Shown in pieces: positions 40,052 to 50,623 of a stretch of 64,000 bases of DNA. The translations under genes and the position numbers were made by a program. The first letter of the stretch is position 1. Each line of letters begins with the position of its first letter. The stretch comes from Sulfolobaceae archaeon (GTDB taxonomy: Archaea > Thermoproteota > Thermoprotei_A > Sulfolobales > Sulfolobaceae): positions 30,759 to 94,758 of the forward strand of contig JAPNVD010000030.1 of NCBI GenBank assembly GCA_026627305.1. Reading direction: 5' to 3'. The notes below the pieces were generated by a model. The model made no database searches, had not been told where the DNA came from, and was given only the letters and a program-made list of their open reading frames with translations.

Positions 40052-40384
40052 TTACATAAATGCTCTCATAGCCCTTTGTTGATATGGAAAAGGATTCTGT
40101 AAGAAATCGTCAGGTAATTCAATGCTTTTCACCTTTCCATTGCTAAGCTCTACTGTTCCGTTAGATAGAGCTGTGATATTCAAAAGCCCTAATGTTATCT
40201 GATCATCATCTCCTCCAATTCCTATTATCTTTTTGCTTTGTATATCGTATAGAATTATAGTGGGATATTCCTTATTGGGTTCTGTAGTGACCAACAGTAC
40301 CTTCACTTTGCTATTAATATCAGAGAGAACACCATTTAATCCTTCCCTTGCCACGATATACCTGTATTCTACGTTAAGCTCCAC
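40052..40384 (-). CDS. Hypothetical protein
   Basis: Complete ORF. Confidence 0.5.
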   Translation of the reverse strand: MELNVEYRYIVAREGLNGVLSDINSKVKVLLVTTEPNKEYPTIILYDIQSKKIIGIGGDDDQITLGLLNITALSNGTVELSNGKVKSIELPDDFLQNPFPYQQRAMRAFM

Positions 40385-40536
40385 AATAGTTAATTGTAAT
40401 GATAGTATATAAATTATTGCTGGTTATATAGTCAAGGAACAGTAAAAATAACGTTATCTATTTAATTTTGAAATTTAATCACATTCAAATACGTTTTATG
40501 AAAAACTTTAATATAGTGAACTTAAATGCTTAACAT

Positions 40537-41499
40537 ATGAATCTGACAGTTGCCAAACTGAAAATTGAAATGCTATTTGCCGCTTTAGGTATAATAATCT
40601 TAGGGTTTGCTGTAGCATATGCAGTAGTAGGATACTTTTTTGGTTATACAGTAGCTCCATCACTGATTACTGGTCTATTGATATTTGTAGCTTTCTTCAA
40701 CATAATACAATGGCTATTTGGTCCATATTTAATAAATGCGATGTATAAAGCAACTGAAGTGACACCTGACGATCCACACTATGGCTGGCTTGTTGATGTT
40801 GTTAAAGAAGTTGCTCAAGCCAACGGATTATCTACTCCTAAAGTCTACATAGCAAATGTTTCATTCCCTAACGCTTTCGCTTATGGGAGTCCAATAGCAG
40901 GAAAAAGAGTAGCTATTACTTATCCCTTATTACGTATGTTAAATAAGGACGAAATTAAAGCAGTTCTAGGTCATGAGTTAGGTCATCTAAGACATAGGGA
41001 CGTAGAGGTGTTGATGGCAGTGGGATTAATACCAGCATTACTATATTGGTTAGGGTATAGTCTAATGTGGGGAGGTATATTCAGTGGAGGAGAAGGTAGA
41101 GATAACGGCGGAATAATGATGTTATTTGGAATCATATTACTAGCTGTTAGCTACTTGTTCCAGTTCTTAGTATTATTCCTCAATAGATTAAGAGAGGCCT
41201 ATGCTGATGTGAATTCTGTTTTGACTGTGCCTAATGGTGCTATTAATTTAGAGAGAGCACTCGCTAAAATAACGTTAGCGGTAGATCCAAGTGCTTTAGA
41301 TAAGTATAGGAAGAAGAATCAAATAGTCTCAATGTTATTCTTTACAGGAGTAAATTATGATATTCCTGATACCGATGTGGATAGCTTAATAGAGTATTGG
41401 AGAAATGAAAAAGTACCATGGTACGCTGATTTCTTCAGCGATCATCCACATCCTGCCAAAAGAATTCAGTTAATAGAGAAAGTAGCAGGTTACAGATAA
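40537..41499 (+). CDS. htpX: HtpX-like membrane metalloprotease
   Basis: AVLGHELGHLRHRD, REAYADVNS, SDHPHPAKRI. Confidence 0.95.
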   Translation: MNLTVAKLKIEMLFAALGIIILGFAVAYAVVGYFFGYTVAPSLITGLLIFVAFFNIIQWLFGPYLINAMYKATEVTPDDPHYGWLVDVVKEVAQANGLSTPKVYIANVSFPNAFAYGSPIAGKRVAITYPLLRMLNKDEIKAVLGHELGHLRHRDVEVLMAVGLIPALLYWLGYSLMWGGIFSGGEGRDNGGIMMLFGIILLAVSYLFQFLVLFLNRLREAYADVNSVLTVPNGAINLERALAKITLAVDPSALDKYRKKNQIVSMLFFTGVNYDIPDTDVDSLIEYWRNEKVPWYADFFSDHPHPAKRIQLIEKVAGYR

Positions 41500-41582
41500 A
41501 TAAAATAAATTTGAGATTTTTTGTAATATTTAAACATTATAAGCTGTTAAAATTTTTAAGCTAGAAAGTAAATAGTTTTTTT

Positions 41583-41750
41583 ATGGAAAAAAGTAATATA
41601 AGTGGAAATCTTTTACCCGAAGACCTACATATGCTAAGGTTCGGCAAAAGATTCGATGAAGTAGTATACTTAGATGACTATGTGTGTCCAATTTGCCATA
41701 GTAGAATAGACGAGTTTGGCTATTGTGCATGTGACGCACACGGGGATTAA
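41583..41750 (+). CDS. 55-aa small zinc-finger-like protein
   Basis: MEKSNISGNLLPEDLHMLRFGKRFDEVVYLDDYVCPICHSRIDEFGYCACDAHGD*; CPIC...CACDAH; absent from ORF track. Confidence 0.65.
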   Translation: MEKSNISGNLLPEDLHMLRFGKRFDEVVYLDDYVCPICHSRIDEFGYCACDAHGD

Positions 41751-42014
41751 GTGTTTTTATTTTAATTAAATTAAATAGATTACTTTATTTTCTTCCCTTT
41801 AGTTAATCTAGTTTTAGTATATCTAACATAGTCATTCATGGTCAAGAAGATACCGATATTATTAATACTTTCAGCCTGTCGATATTATTAGTTTAGGAAT
41901 AAGACTTTTATTAATAAGCGATTATAGATCCAAGGGTGTTTTATGATTAAATTAAAGTCTTTTTGAATTAAAGCTTTTTAAAATTGGATCATATTTTTTT
42001 ATTTAGAATAGTAT

Positions 42015-42548
42015 ATGTGTTATTTTAACATAAAGCCATTTATTAATGATGGCTCTAATGATACAAATTTAGTACTATTGCCCTACAGGAGATTTAAGAA
42101 GCTCTCTAATGTTAAGATCTTAGATGTTATTTCAGGTTCTAAGGGCGGTATTAGTAAGAGCTATGAATCCAAGATAAGAAAATTACTAAGAGATATTAAG
42201 TTATACGATAAAGATGGAAAACCGACATTTAAACTAGTTGTTCCTTATACTTTCAAGGATCTCAATTTAAGACTAGAACCAGCTTTACTATATAGGACTG
42301 CAAGTAATGAACTGATTTATATGGATCTTAATAGCAAATATTATACACATTGTGAGACTTGTGTTGTTAGAGAGGATTGTGTTAATGCCTTAAAGTTAAT
42401 AGCTAAAGAAAACGGAATTAAAGTAACACATTTATCTCCTAATAGAGCATGGGCTGAGTTAATAGAAAAATTAGTAAAGAAGATTGAAGACAAAAATGTA
42501 ATATTTAAGTCGGAGCTGTTCAACTTTAGACATAAATTAACGAATTAG
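42015..42548 (+). CDS. Hypothetical Cys-motif protein
   Basis: CETCVVREDC motif in complete ORF. Confidence 0.6.
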   Translation: MCYFNIKPFINDGSNDTNLVLLPYRRFKKLSNVKILDVISGSKGGISKSYESKIRKLLRDIKLYDKDGKPTFKLVVPYTFKDLNLRLEPALLYRTASNELIYMDLNSKYYTHCETCVVREDCVNALKLIAKENGIKVTHLSPNRAWAELIEKLVKKIEDKNVIFKSELFNFRHKLTN

Positions 42549-42594
42549 TTTATCAGTTAAAGTATTTCTCGTTGGACTTATATAATATTATGAT

Positions 42595-42933
42595 ATGATG
42601 AGTTTAGATTTTAATGATGTTTTAACAATGCTTTATGGATTATCTTGGGTTGAAAGGCAAACTCTCGAATTTATACTCAAAGAAGGTAAGCCCGTGACAG
42701 CGTCTAAGCTTTCCGAAACTTTAAAAGTTGACAAAGCTGTAATTTCTAGAGCTCTAAATAATCTTTTGAGAAAAGGATTAATAAAAAGGACTAGAATAAA
42801 GGAAAAAGATAAGAGAAGTTTATTTGCGTATTATGTAGATGATAAGGAATTCAAGAATAAGGTATGGGAGGATACAGAACGTTTTTTAGAATCAATAAAG
42901 ACTAGTGTTCAGTCCTATCTTAGCAACCCTTAA
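42595..42933 (+). CDS. Winged-helix (MarR/Lrs14-like) regulator
   Basis: VTASKLSETLKVDKAVISRALNNLLRKGLIKRTRIKEKDKRS. Confidence 0.85.
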   Translation: MMSLDFNDVLTMLYGLSWVERQTLEFILKEGKPVTASKLSETLKVDKAVISRALNNLLRKGLIKRTRIKEKDKRSLFAYYVDDKEFKNKVWEDTERFLESIKTSVQSYLSNP

Positions 42934-42985
42934 TAGTTTAGGGGCTAGTTTTTTGTTCTGTCTTTTAATTATATGTTGAATAGAT

Positions 42986-43990
42986 ATGAGTAAAGGTAAA
43001 AATCCCTCTTCTGAACCTCAAGAAATTGAACCCTGGGGAGTAAATGTACCTTACATTTATTTGGCTATGATTTTCTGGGTTATAGGTATTTATTCTATAG
43101 TAAGATATAATGTTGTTCAACATGGATACTTTATGATGTTAGGCGCATATTCCTTATATGCTGGTATGGTACAAAGATTATTTTTTCCAGCTAAGAAATA
43201 TATAGCCTTGCATTTAACCACTCTAACTCTCTTAGCGATTCCGATACACTATTCTCAAGCCTTGGCATTTGTAGTGTTAACCATTACTGAAATATGGTCC
43301 TTATACGATTTAAAAACCTACGGATATAAGCTAACTAAGTTGCCATTAAACTTATTAGTACTTATCTCAGTACCGCTTTCTGCTGTGGCGTGGGGATTAT
43401 ATGGTATTTATTCATATTGGATTCTTGTTCCTCCACTCCTATCTTATCTATTAGGAGTTAATATAGGTGTCTACTCTGCTACATTAGGTAGTAAAATGTA
43501 TCATGGTGTTAAACAAATCCCTCTCATTATCTTGGTGCTTTTGACCTTTTTTATTCACTTAGTACTACCAATAACTTTGATTGTCTACTTGGGTTATATA
43601 CTTATAAAGAGATATAGAAAAACTTTCAATTTATCAGCATTTTTAACCCTTATGGTTAGTATAATATTGCCACTCACCTCAATATACTTAGGAGATCTAC
43701 TTCACGCTTTTACCCTAGGGGTGATTCTATCTTATTTCTCTTCATGTATAACATATTCAACTTCAGGTTATAATTATTCAAAGGAGTGGATTATACCGAT
43801 ATTATTAGTTCCAACATTCTATTTAAGGTTCATAAACTTTCTATTTCCTTTAACTATACTTTTTGGACTTATCGCTGTGGTCTATTTTATTTACCTTAAT
43901 TTTGACAGTTTAGGCTGGCTAGCGATAAAATATGGGATGTCTAAGAAGTATTTAGAACCTTATTTTAAAGGAAAGGGTATCACAAAATAA
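42986..43990 (+). CDS. Multi-pass membrane protein
   Basis: About ten hydrophobic helices. Confidence 0.6.
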   Translation: MSKGKNPSSEPQEIEPWGVNVPYIYLAMIFWVIGIYSIVRYNVVQHGYFMMLGAYSLYAGMVQRLFFPAKKYIALHLTTLTLLAIPIHYSQALAFVVLTITEIWSLYDLKTYGYKLTKLPLNLLVLISVPLSAVAWGLYGIYSYWILVPPLLSYLLGVNIGVYSATLGSKMYHGVKQIPLIILVLLTFFIHLVLPITLIVYLGYILIKRYRKTFNLSAFLTLMVSIILPLTSIYLGDLLHAFTLGVILSYFSSCITYSTSGYNYSKEWIIPILLVPTFYLRFINFLFPLTILFGLIAVVYFIYLNFDSLGWLAIKYGMSKKYLEPYFKGKGITK

Positions 43991-44019
43991 ATAAAAATCC
44001 CATATGTATGTATGATTAA

Positions 44020-46008
44020 CTAATTAGCTAGCAATATCCTTACGTCAACTGCATAACTTCCATTCTCGTTTACTATCAATGGATTAATATCCATTTCTTT
44101 TATATTTATTTCAGACACTATTTTTGACGCTTTGACTAATGTGTCTACTACTGAATTTATATCATAATTCCTCTTTCTCGCTTTTAGTATGTCATATATC
44201 TTAGTCTCTTTTAGCAGATATTCTGCTTCATTATAAGATATAGGGGCTACTGCATATGCAACCTTATTTAGGATTTCTACTAGAAGTCCACCAAGTCCAA
44301 CAATTATTACAGGACCAAATGAATTATCAATAAATCCTCCAACGAAAATTTCATATCCGCTTATCTGCTCCTGCACTAATATTCTTGGCGATATTTTAGA
44401 TAACTTATTATAGGCATTCACAGCTTCTTCTACGGAATTTATATTAAGGATAACACCACCTATATCAGTTTTATGGATAGGACGATCCGATGATATCTTT
44501 AGCACAATAGGAAAGTTTAGTTCTTCTGTCGCATTCCTTAGGTCTTCTATATTCTCTACGATTCTATATCTAGGAGTCTTTATTCCATATAACTCCAGTA
44601 ATTTGAATGCTTCGTAATCTTTTAAGTATTCTTTACCTTTTATTAGTTCCCTGACCAGAGTTGGGGGCTCTAGTATTTTAGGCTTCTTAAAGACATTAAT
44701 TTGCTTGAACAGATAGCTAATTACTCTAACTGCTACTTCAGGGTAATTAAATGCGGGCATACCATTCTCTGTTAATATACTTATGGCTTCTCTTTCATCA
44801 GAACCCATGAAAACGCCTATTACACTTTTTCCCTTATATCTAATAAGAACCTTGGCGTCTTCCACGCAGGAGGTTACTGGCGAATACTCGCCTATTACTA
44901 TCTTTGTACAATCGATATCTTTTGTAGCTTCTAGAGCTTTATCGTAAACTGTGCTAGGAGCTTCAACAGATAAGTCTAATGGATTGTTTGGCTTTAAATA
45001 TGGCGGTAGTAACTCCTTAAGCTTCTTCTTGGTTTCTTCATCTAACGTACATAACGATAGGCCGTATTTTTCAACAGCATCTGAGGTTAAAACTCCATGA
45101 CCTCCAGAATTAGTTATTATCAAAATTTTATCTTTAATTGGTTCCTCAAATGAGTATAGTTTCATAAGTTCTAGGAAATCTTCTAGGTTTTCTACTATAA
45201 TTCCGCCTGCAGAGCTAATAGCTGCTTTGAACACTTCATAGGAACCAGCTACGCTACCTGTATGCGTCATCGCAGCTCTGCTTCCGCTTTTACTTATTCC
45301 ACCTTTGAGAAATATCACAGGTACTTTAGTGGTTATGTCAGATAGAACGTTCAAGAGCCTTCTTCCTTCTGAAACTCCTTCAAGATAAACAAATATTGCC
45401 TTATTTCTTGGATCCTTTGCTATGTATTCTAGCGTATCTACTTCATTTATATCAGCCTGATTTCCTAAACTCACAAAATAACTTACACCAGAGCCATTCC
45501 GTTGAAGCCAATCAAGAACATAAAATCCTAGGCCTCCACTCTGTGATAAGATGGCGATTTTACCTCTTTTTACATCGAAGGGTGAAAAGGTTGCATTGAA
45601 TTCAGGTGTTATTAATCCGAATGTATTAGGTCCCAGAAACCTTATGTCATATCTTCTAGCTATTGCTTTTAATTCTTCTTCAAGTTTAGCACCTATTTCG
45701 TCAAGCTCTCTAAAACCTGATGTTAATATTATGGAAGCTTTTATTCCTACTTCTCCTGCTTCTTCTAAAGCCTCAGCTACAAAATCTCTAGGTATCGAAA
45801 TGATGGCTAGATCTATACTTTCATTGATATCTTTAACAGATCTGTAAGCCTTTAGACCCTCAATTCTAGATTCGTGTTTATTAACTGGAAAAATTTTTCC
45901 GTTAAAAGTAGCAATCAGGTTTCTAAGTACTATATTACCAACTTTATTTCTATGCGTAGAAGCTCCAATAATAGCGATGGATTTGGGGTGAAAAAGTTGC
46001 TCTATCAC
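44020..46008 (-). CDS. ADP-forming acyl-CoA synthetase, fused alpha-beta
   Basis: FHPKSIAIIGAS, MTHTGSVAG phospho-His loop, ATP-grasp PIVLKISSDRPIHKTDIGGVILNI. Confidence 0.93.
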   Translation of the reverse strand: MIEQLFHPKSIAIIGASTHRNKVGNIVLRNLIATFNGKIFPVNKHESRIEGLKAYRSVKDINESIDLAIISIPRDFVAEALEEAGEVGIKASIILTSGFRELDEIGAKLEEELKAIARRYDIRFLGPNTFGLITPEFNATFSPFDVKRGKIAILSQSGGLGFYVLDWLQRNGSGVSYFVSLGNQADINEVDTLEYIAKDPRNKAIFVYLEGVSEGRRLLNVLSDITTKVPVIFLKGGISKSGSRAAMTHTGSVAGSYEVFKAAISSAGGIIVENLEDFLELMKLYSFEEPIKDKILIITNSGGHGVLTSDAVEKYGLSLCTLDEETKKKLKELLPPYLKPNNPLDLSVEAPSTVYDKALEATKDIDCTKIVIGEYSPVTSCVEDAKVLIRYKGKSVIGVFMGSDEREAISILTENGMPAFNYPEVAVRVISYLFKQINVFKKPKILEPPTLVRELIKGKEYLKDYEAFKLLELYGIKTPRYRIVENIEDLRNATEELNFPIVLKISSDRPIHKTDIGGVILNINSVEEAVNAYNKLSKISPRILVQEQISGYEIFVGGFIDNSFGPVIIVGLGGLLVEILNKVAYAVAPISYNEAEYLLKETKIYDILKARKRNYDINSVVDTLVKASKIVSEINIKEMDINPLIVNENGSYAVDVRILLAN

Positions 46009-46043
46009 AATAAAAAGTTAATGTAAAATAAATTAAAACTACC

Positions 46044-46757
46044 TTATTTACCCTGAGGTATAGCTTGAGCAACTCTCTGTAAGTATTTCCTTGCTTGCTC
46101 TGCATCTTCTTTAGGTGCTGGTGTCCAGGTCAGCCACCAGTCTAATCCCTTATACTTCTGTAACCTTTCACCTATTTCTGCTATATTATGAGGTGGTGGA
46201 ACAATGAAGTTGTCACCCATTATCTCGTTGTTTGGCCAGTTAGCGGGAATCGCTACTTTATACTTATCTACCATCTGCAAGCCCTTTATAGCTCTTAATA
46301 TCTCGTCAATATTTCTACCAAGTTCCATGGGATAATACATTATTAATCTGACAATCGACTTGTCATCAACTATAAATACAGCACGTACTGTTGCAGTGGC
46401 TGATTGTGCATGGATCATCCCTAGTTTTCTTGCAACATAACCCATGGGATCAGCTATTATGGGGAATGGAATATCAACTCCTACTTTATCTCTTATCCAC
46501 TCAATCCACTTTATATGTACTATATCACTATCTACACTTAAGCCTATTAATTCTGTATTTAGAGCTTTAAAGTCTTCATATCTTTTAGCAAAAGCTACAA
46601 ACTCTGTTGTACATACTGGTGTGAAGTCACCAGGATGACTAAATAGTACGAACCACTTGCCTTTAAAATCATCAGGGAGTTTCATTTTGCCTTTACTTGT
46701 TTGAACCTCTAATTCAGGGAACTTTTCACCAATTAAAGGAAGTCTTTCTTCTGACAT
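46044..46757 (-). CDS. Peroxiredoxin (Prx6-type, single Cys)
   Basis: [14 protein letters not shown]; no second Cys in the 237 aa. Confidence 0.95.
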   Translation of the reverse strand: MSEERLPLIGEKFPELEVQTSKGKMKLPDDFKGKWFVLFSHPGDFTPVCTTEFVAFAKRYEDFKALNTELIGLSVDSDIVHIKWIEWIRDKVGVDIPFPIIADPMGYVARKLGMIHAQSATATVRAVFIVDDKSIVRLIMYYPMELGRNIDEILRAIKGLQMVDKYKVAIPANWPNNEIMGDNFIVPPPHNIAEIGERLQKYKGLDWWLTWTPAPKEDAEQARKYLQRVAQAIPQGK

Positions 46758-46954
46758 GCTCTCTAAATAAATATGTGTGCTCCAGCTATTTAAAATTATT
46801 GCTAAATAAAAGACATTCTGATTTCAAAAATTCTTAAAAAATGAAGATATTATTAATATAAAACTAATTTAAGCCAATATCAAATTCATCATCAATGAAA
46901 GAGAGATAAATACATTGTTTTAGTAAATATAATATTTTTAAAAAGTTAGAGTAT

Positions 46955-47896
46955 TTAAGGATAAACTATAGTACCAAACTTTTCATCAATCGACTCACGT
47001 GCTCTTTCTAACGAACTTATTATAGCAGTTTTTCCTGTGTTTTCTACAAAGAGTATAGCAGCCCTAACTTTAGGACCCATAGAGCCCTCTGGAAAATAAC
47101 CCTTATCTAAAAGCTCTCTTAATTTTTTAGCACTTATCTCCTTTAATGGTTCTTGGTTAGGTTTCCCATAGTTTAAGTAAACGTAGTCTACATCTGTTAG
47201 TATAACTAGCTTGTCAGCACCTATGGAAATAGCTAATACAGCTGATGCAAGATCCTTGTCGATAACTCCTTCAAAGCCAGCTAACTTTGAATTTGAAACA
47301 TATACAGGGATTCCTCCACCACCCACAGCTATAGGTATATATCCTAAATCGAGAAGTTCATTTATTATATTAGCCTCTAGAATTTTCAAAGGATATGGGG
47401 AGGGTACAACTCTTCTCCAACCCTTTGTGCCCTCCTCCTTCATTACCCATCCTTTCTCATGTTCTAACTTCTCAGCCTCTTCTTGTGAATAAAAAGGTCC
47501 TATTGGCTTTGAAGGCTTAGTGTTTGCGGGGTCGTTAATGTCTATCAACGTTCTAGTAATTATCGCCACAGCGTCTTTCTTTAAATTTAGTTTAACTTTT
47601 ACATTCCAGTATGATTGTAATAATATATAACCAATGAGTCCCTGTGACATCGCTACTAACGAATCTAAAGGATAACGTGGAACTGAAGATAGGGAACTTT
47701 CATTCATTAAGACTATATCGCCCACTTGAGGACCATTTCCATGTGTTAGCACGATTTTGTACTCATCGAAGTATGAACCTATCAACTCCATTGCTTCCTC
47801 TGCTCTTTTAAGTTGTATTTCGAATGTCCTAGGGTCATCTTTTCTCAATAAAGCATTTCCTCCCAATGCAATAACTATTTTCTCGTTGTCCTTCAT
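46955..47896 (-). CDS. arcC: Carbamate kinase
   Basis: ALGGNALL, THGNGPQVG, AVGGGGIPV, GSMGPKVRAA. Confidence 0.95.
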   Translation of the reverse strand: MKDNEKIVIALGGNALLRKDDPRTFEIQLKRAEEAMELIGSYFDEYKIVLTHGNGPQVGDIVLMNESSLSSVPRYPLDSLVAMSQGLIGYILLQSYWNVKVKLNLKKDAVAIITRTLIDINDPANTKPSKPIGPFYSQEEAEKLEHEKGWVMKEEGTKGWRRVVPSPYPLKILEANIINELLDLGYIPIAVGGGGIPVYVSNSKLAGFEGVIDKDLASAVLAISIGADKLVILTDVDYVYLNYGKPNQEPLKEISAKKLRELLDKGYFPEGSMGPKVRAAILFVENTGKTAIISSLERARESIDEKFGTIVYP

Positions 47897-48013
47897 AGTT
47901 TTAAATTCGAACTTGTAAAATAAAAAACTAATATTATATTAATCTCTACCCTTATTATATGGTTATGTATACAATTTTTGCTCTCTCTATATTAACTTCC
48001 TTTAAGCTTTACC

Positions 48014-48027
48014 CTTTACTAGTAAAG
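48014..48027. promoter_or_regulatory. Perfect 14-bp palindrome in divergent intergenic region
   Basis: CTTTACTAGTAAAG, overlapping ACCCTTT...AAAGGGT arms (48011-48041). Confidence 0.4.
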
Positions 48028-48153
48028 TTAAATGAAAGGGTTTAACTGCTCTTTTTAAAAATATTTTCCTTATGCTTTTACACAATCCTTTTTTGATTAA
48101 TATACTCGATAAACTTTTTTAAATCTAACATAAAGAAGGTAAGCTTGATATAG

Positions 48154-49323
48154 GTGGAAGAGGCAGATCTCTCAACAGAAAAGTCACGTAACCGCTTGTT
48201 TCCTCCTTTAAGGACACACTCAATTCTTTCAACATTGGCACAAAATTTGGTTTCGCCATTTATAAGTTTCTATTCAGCTTCAACTGGGATAAGCGGGGAG
48301 ATGCTCGCAATAATCACTTCAGCAGGGACTACCTTGCCGGGTGTCACTCAATTTATATTATCTTTCATAAAATCAAGGGCTAAAATGTTACTATTCATTT
48401 CTACTCTTGTAATAGGCATATCTTGGCTAATTATAGGTAGTCTGAACATCTTAGGTTCCCTATTTGTAGTCATGTATATAATAATAGAGGCGGGTCTAGG
48501 AGCAGCTAATTTAGGGTGGCTACTAATAGTGGAAAAGATCAGCGTTTCAAAAAGGGGATCAACTCTAGCATTGTATTCATTCTACGGTGCTATTGGTGGC
48601 CTTTTTGCTACGTTGATAACAGGTATAATAGTAAGAGGGAATCTATATTTAATGAGGTACTTCTTTATTACTGCTGGGACAATACTTCTATTTGATGCTT
48701 ATGTTATATATCAATTCGATGTTGATGCGTACTATAAAAAGGCAAAAGTTAGTTATGACTTGTTAAAATTAAGAAAGTTCCTTATGATCAACTCCATTTT
48801 TACGATGATATGGTCTATGGCTTGGCCCCTATTTCCCCTCGCTCAAATATATAAGTTCCATATGACCGAATTAGATGTAGGCTTAATTTCTATATCCGGT
48901 TCAGCTTCGACTATTGCCCTTCAAAGACTAATAGGTAAATTAACTGATTCTAAAAGGAAATACATAATGTTCGCAGGTAGATTAGGCTTGGCTACATTTC
49001 CTCTTGCATACGCATTAGCTACAAATGTTACAGAAATCATAATTGCAAACGCTGTTTCTGGCTTCACTAACTCTGCCTCTATTTCTTACTATGCATATCT
49101 TTTCGATAATTCTCAAAACAAAAGGTTTTCGATAGCATTATATAACTTTTTAAATGGAATTTCAGCCCTAGTTGGTTCTTCACTTGGAAGTTTTTTACTT
49201 TATGTTCTAATTCCGATATATGGTATTGAAGGAGCTGTAGTGAGATTATTGTTCATGATTGGAATATTGAGGATTCTTGGTTCTCTTATGTATTTGTTAG
49301 TCGGCGATGTACAAAGGAAATGA
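48154..49323 (+). CDS. MFS transporter
   Basis: ~12 TM pattern. Confidence 0.8.
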   Translation: MEEADLSTEKSRNRLFPPLRTHSILSTLAQNLVSPFISFYSASTGISGEMLAIITSAGTTLPGVTQFILSFIKSRAKMLLFISTLVIGISWLIIGSLNILGSLFVVMYIIIEAGLGAANLGWLLIVEKISVSKRGSTLALYSFYGAIGGLFATLITGIIVRGNLYLMRYFFITAGTILLFDAYVIYQFDVDAYYKKAKVSYDLLKLRKFLMINSIFTMIWSMAWPLFPLAQIYKFHMTELDVGLISISGSASTIALQRLIGKLTDSKRKYIMFAGRLGLATFPLAYALATNVTEIIIANAVSGFTNSASISYYAYLFDNSQNKRFSIALYNFLNGISALVGSSLGSFLLYVLIPIYGIEGAVVRLLFMIGILRILGSLMYLLVGDVQRK

Positions 49324-49432
49324 AGATATAATGATATATTATTCGAAATTTGTGTAAGTAATTCACTTAGGTTTTTAAGAAATTAAATATTCATGTAGGA
49401 AAAGTTTATATTCAAATAATGAATAGGTAACA

Positions 49433-50623
49433 ATGATACCTATGAACAGGACCCAGGCTTTAACTATAACGTCATTAGGACACTTCATTAATGATGGTAA
49501 TCTATTTCTTATGCCATTGGCCTATGCTTTCATGGTAAAGTATCTGGGAGCTTCAACTTTTATTGCAGGTATTGCAGCTGGAGTATTTTCCATAATTTCG
49601 ATGATTGCGTCAATTCTCGTTACTAGGACTAGTAAACTAATTGGTAATACTAAAAGTATGGGTTTAGGTTTAATATTATGGGGTCTTAGTTTAGCATTAG
49701 TAGGTTTTTCGCTAAAGGTGGGCAATTATCCAATCATATTTCTATCAATAGTCCTTGCGGGTATAGCTTCAGCTTTCTATCATCCGCTCGGTGCTGCTAT
49801 TTTATCTTCAGCATATGGCGGTACAGCAGGGACTGCTTTAGGTATCAACGGAGCTATGGGAAGTTTAGGTAGATCTATCTATCAGTATCTGTCAATGCTT
49901 CTATTTGCTTTATTAAGTAACAATATTTTCCTCGCATTTCTTGTCTTGGGGGTAGTATCAATTGCTTTAGGAATTCCACCTATATTTTTAACAGATCCAC
50001 CTCATTATGATCAAAAGATAGTCGCTAAACAAACTGTAGACGCAAAGTACTCATTAATATACGTAGTAATAATACTGACCGTTATTTCACTATTGAGAGG
50101 GATATTCTTTCAGGGAGTCATACAACTCTTACCCACCTTATTAGTGAAATTCCTAAATTATTCATACGGTACAAATCTAGGATTAATGATGACTATCATA
50201 TACTCCGTAGCAATAGTAGGACAATCAATACTAGGAGTCTTATCAGATATATCCGGAAGAAGGTTAATATTTGGAATAACTTCTATAGGGGCTGTTATTG
50301 GATATGCCCTATTTTACTTTACCCATGATATATGGTGGATATTGCTTTTCGCATTCTTCGCACTTAGCTCATTTCCGTTAAGCATGGCTTTGACTAACGA
50401 TCTAGTACCGAGGAGTTCAGCAACACTAGCAAGTTCAATAGTGTGGAACGTAGGCAACTCTGGTGGGATGACTTTAGGACCCATAATAGTAGGAATCTTA
50501 TCCGCTTTTATGCCATTACCAAGAGCGATGCTATGGATTTCGATAGCAGGATTGATAGCATCATTACTCACTATCGCTATACCAAAGCCTCCAAGAAAGA
50601 GTAAAGTACCTCTATTTGGCTGA
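49433..50623 (+). CDS. MFS transporter (fosmidomycin-resistance-like)
   Basis: LGHFINDGNLFLMPLAYAFM, AFYHPLGAAILSSAYGG. Confidence 0.88.
   Translation: MIPMNRTQALTITSLGHFINDGNLFLMPLAYAFMVKYLGASTFIAGIAAGVFSIISMIASILVTRTSKLIGNTKSMGLGLILWGLSLALVGFSLKVGNYPIIFLSIVLAGIASAFYHPLGAAILSSAYGGTAGTALGINGAMGSLGRSIYQYLSMLLFALLSNNIFLAFLVLGVVSIALGIPPIFLTDPPHYDQKIVAKQTVDAKYSLIYVVIILTVISLLRGIFFQGVIQLLPTLLVKFLNYSYGTNLGLMMTIIYSVAIVGQSILGVLSDISGRRLIFGITSIGAVIGYALFYFTHDIWWILLFAFFALSSFPLSMALTNDLVPRSSATLASSIVWNVGNSGGMTLGPIIVGILSAFMPLPRAMLWISIAGLIASLLTIAIPKPPRKSKVPLFG

Noticed and set aside
41831-41900. Repeated CGATATTATTA with CTGA-like elements on the minus strand as an sRNA
   Set aside because: No box C consensus; kept only as a direct repeat note
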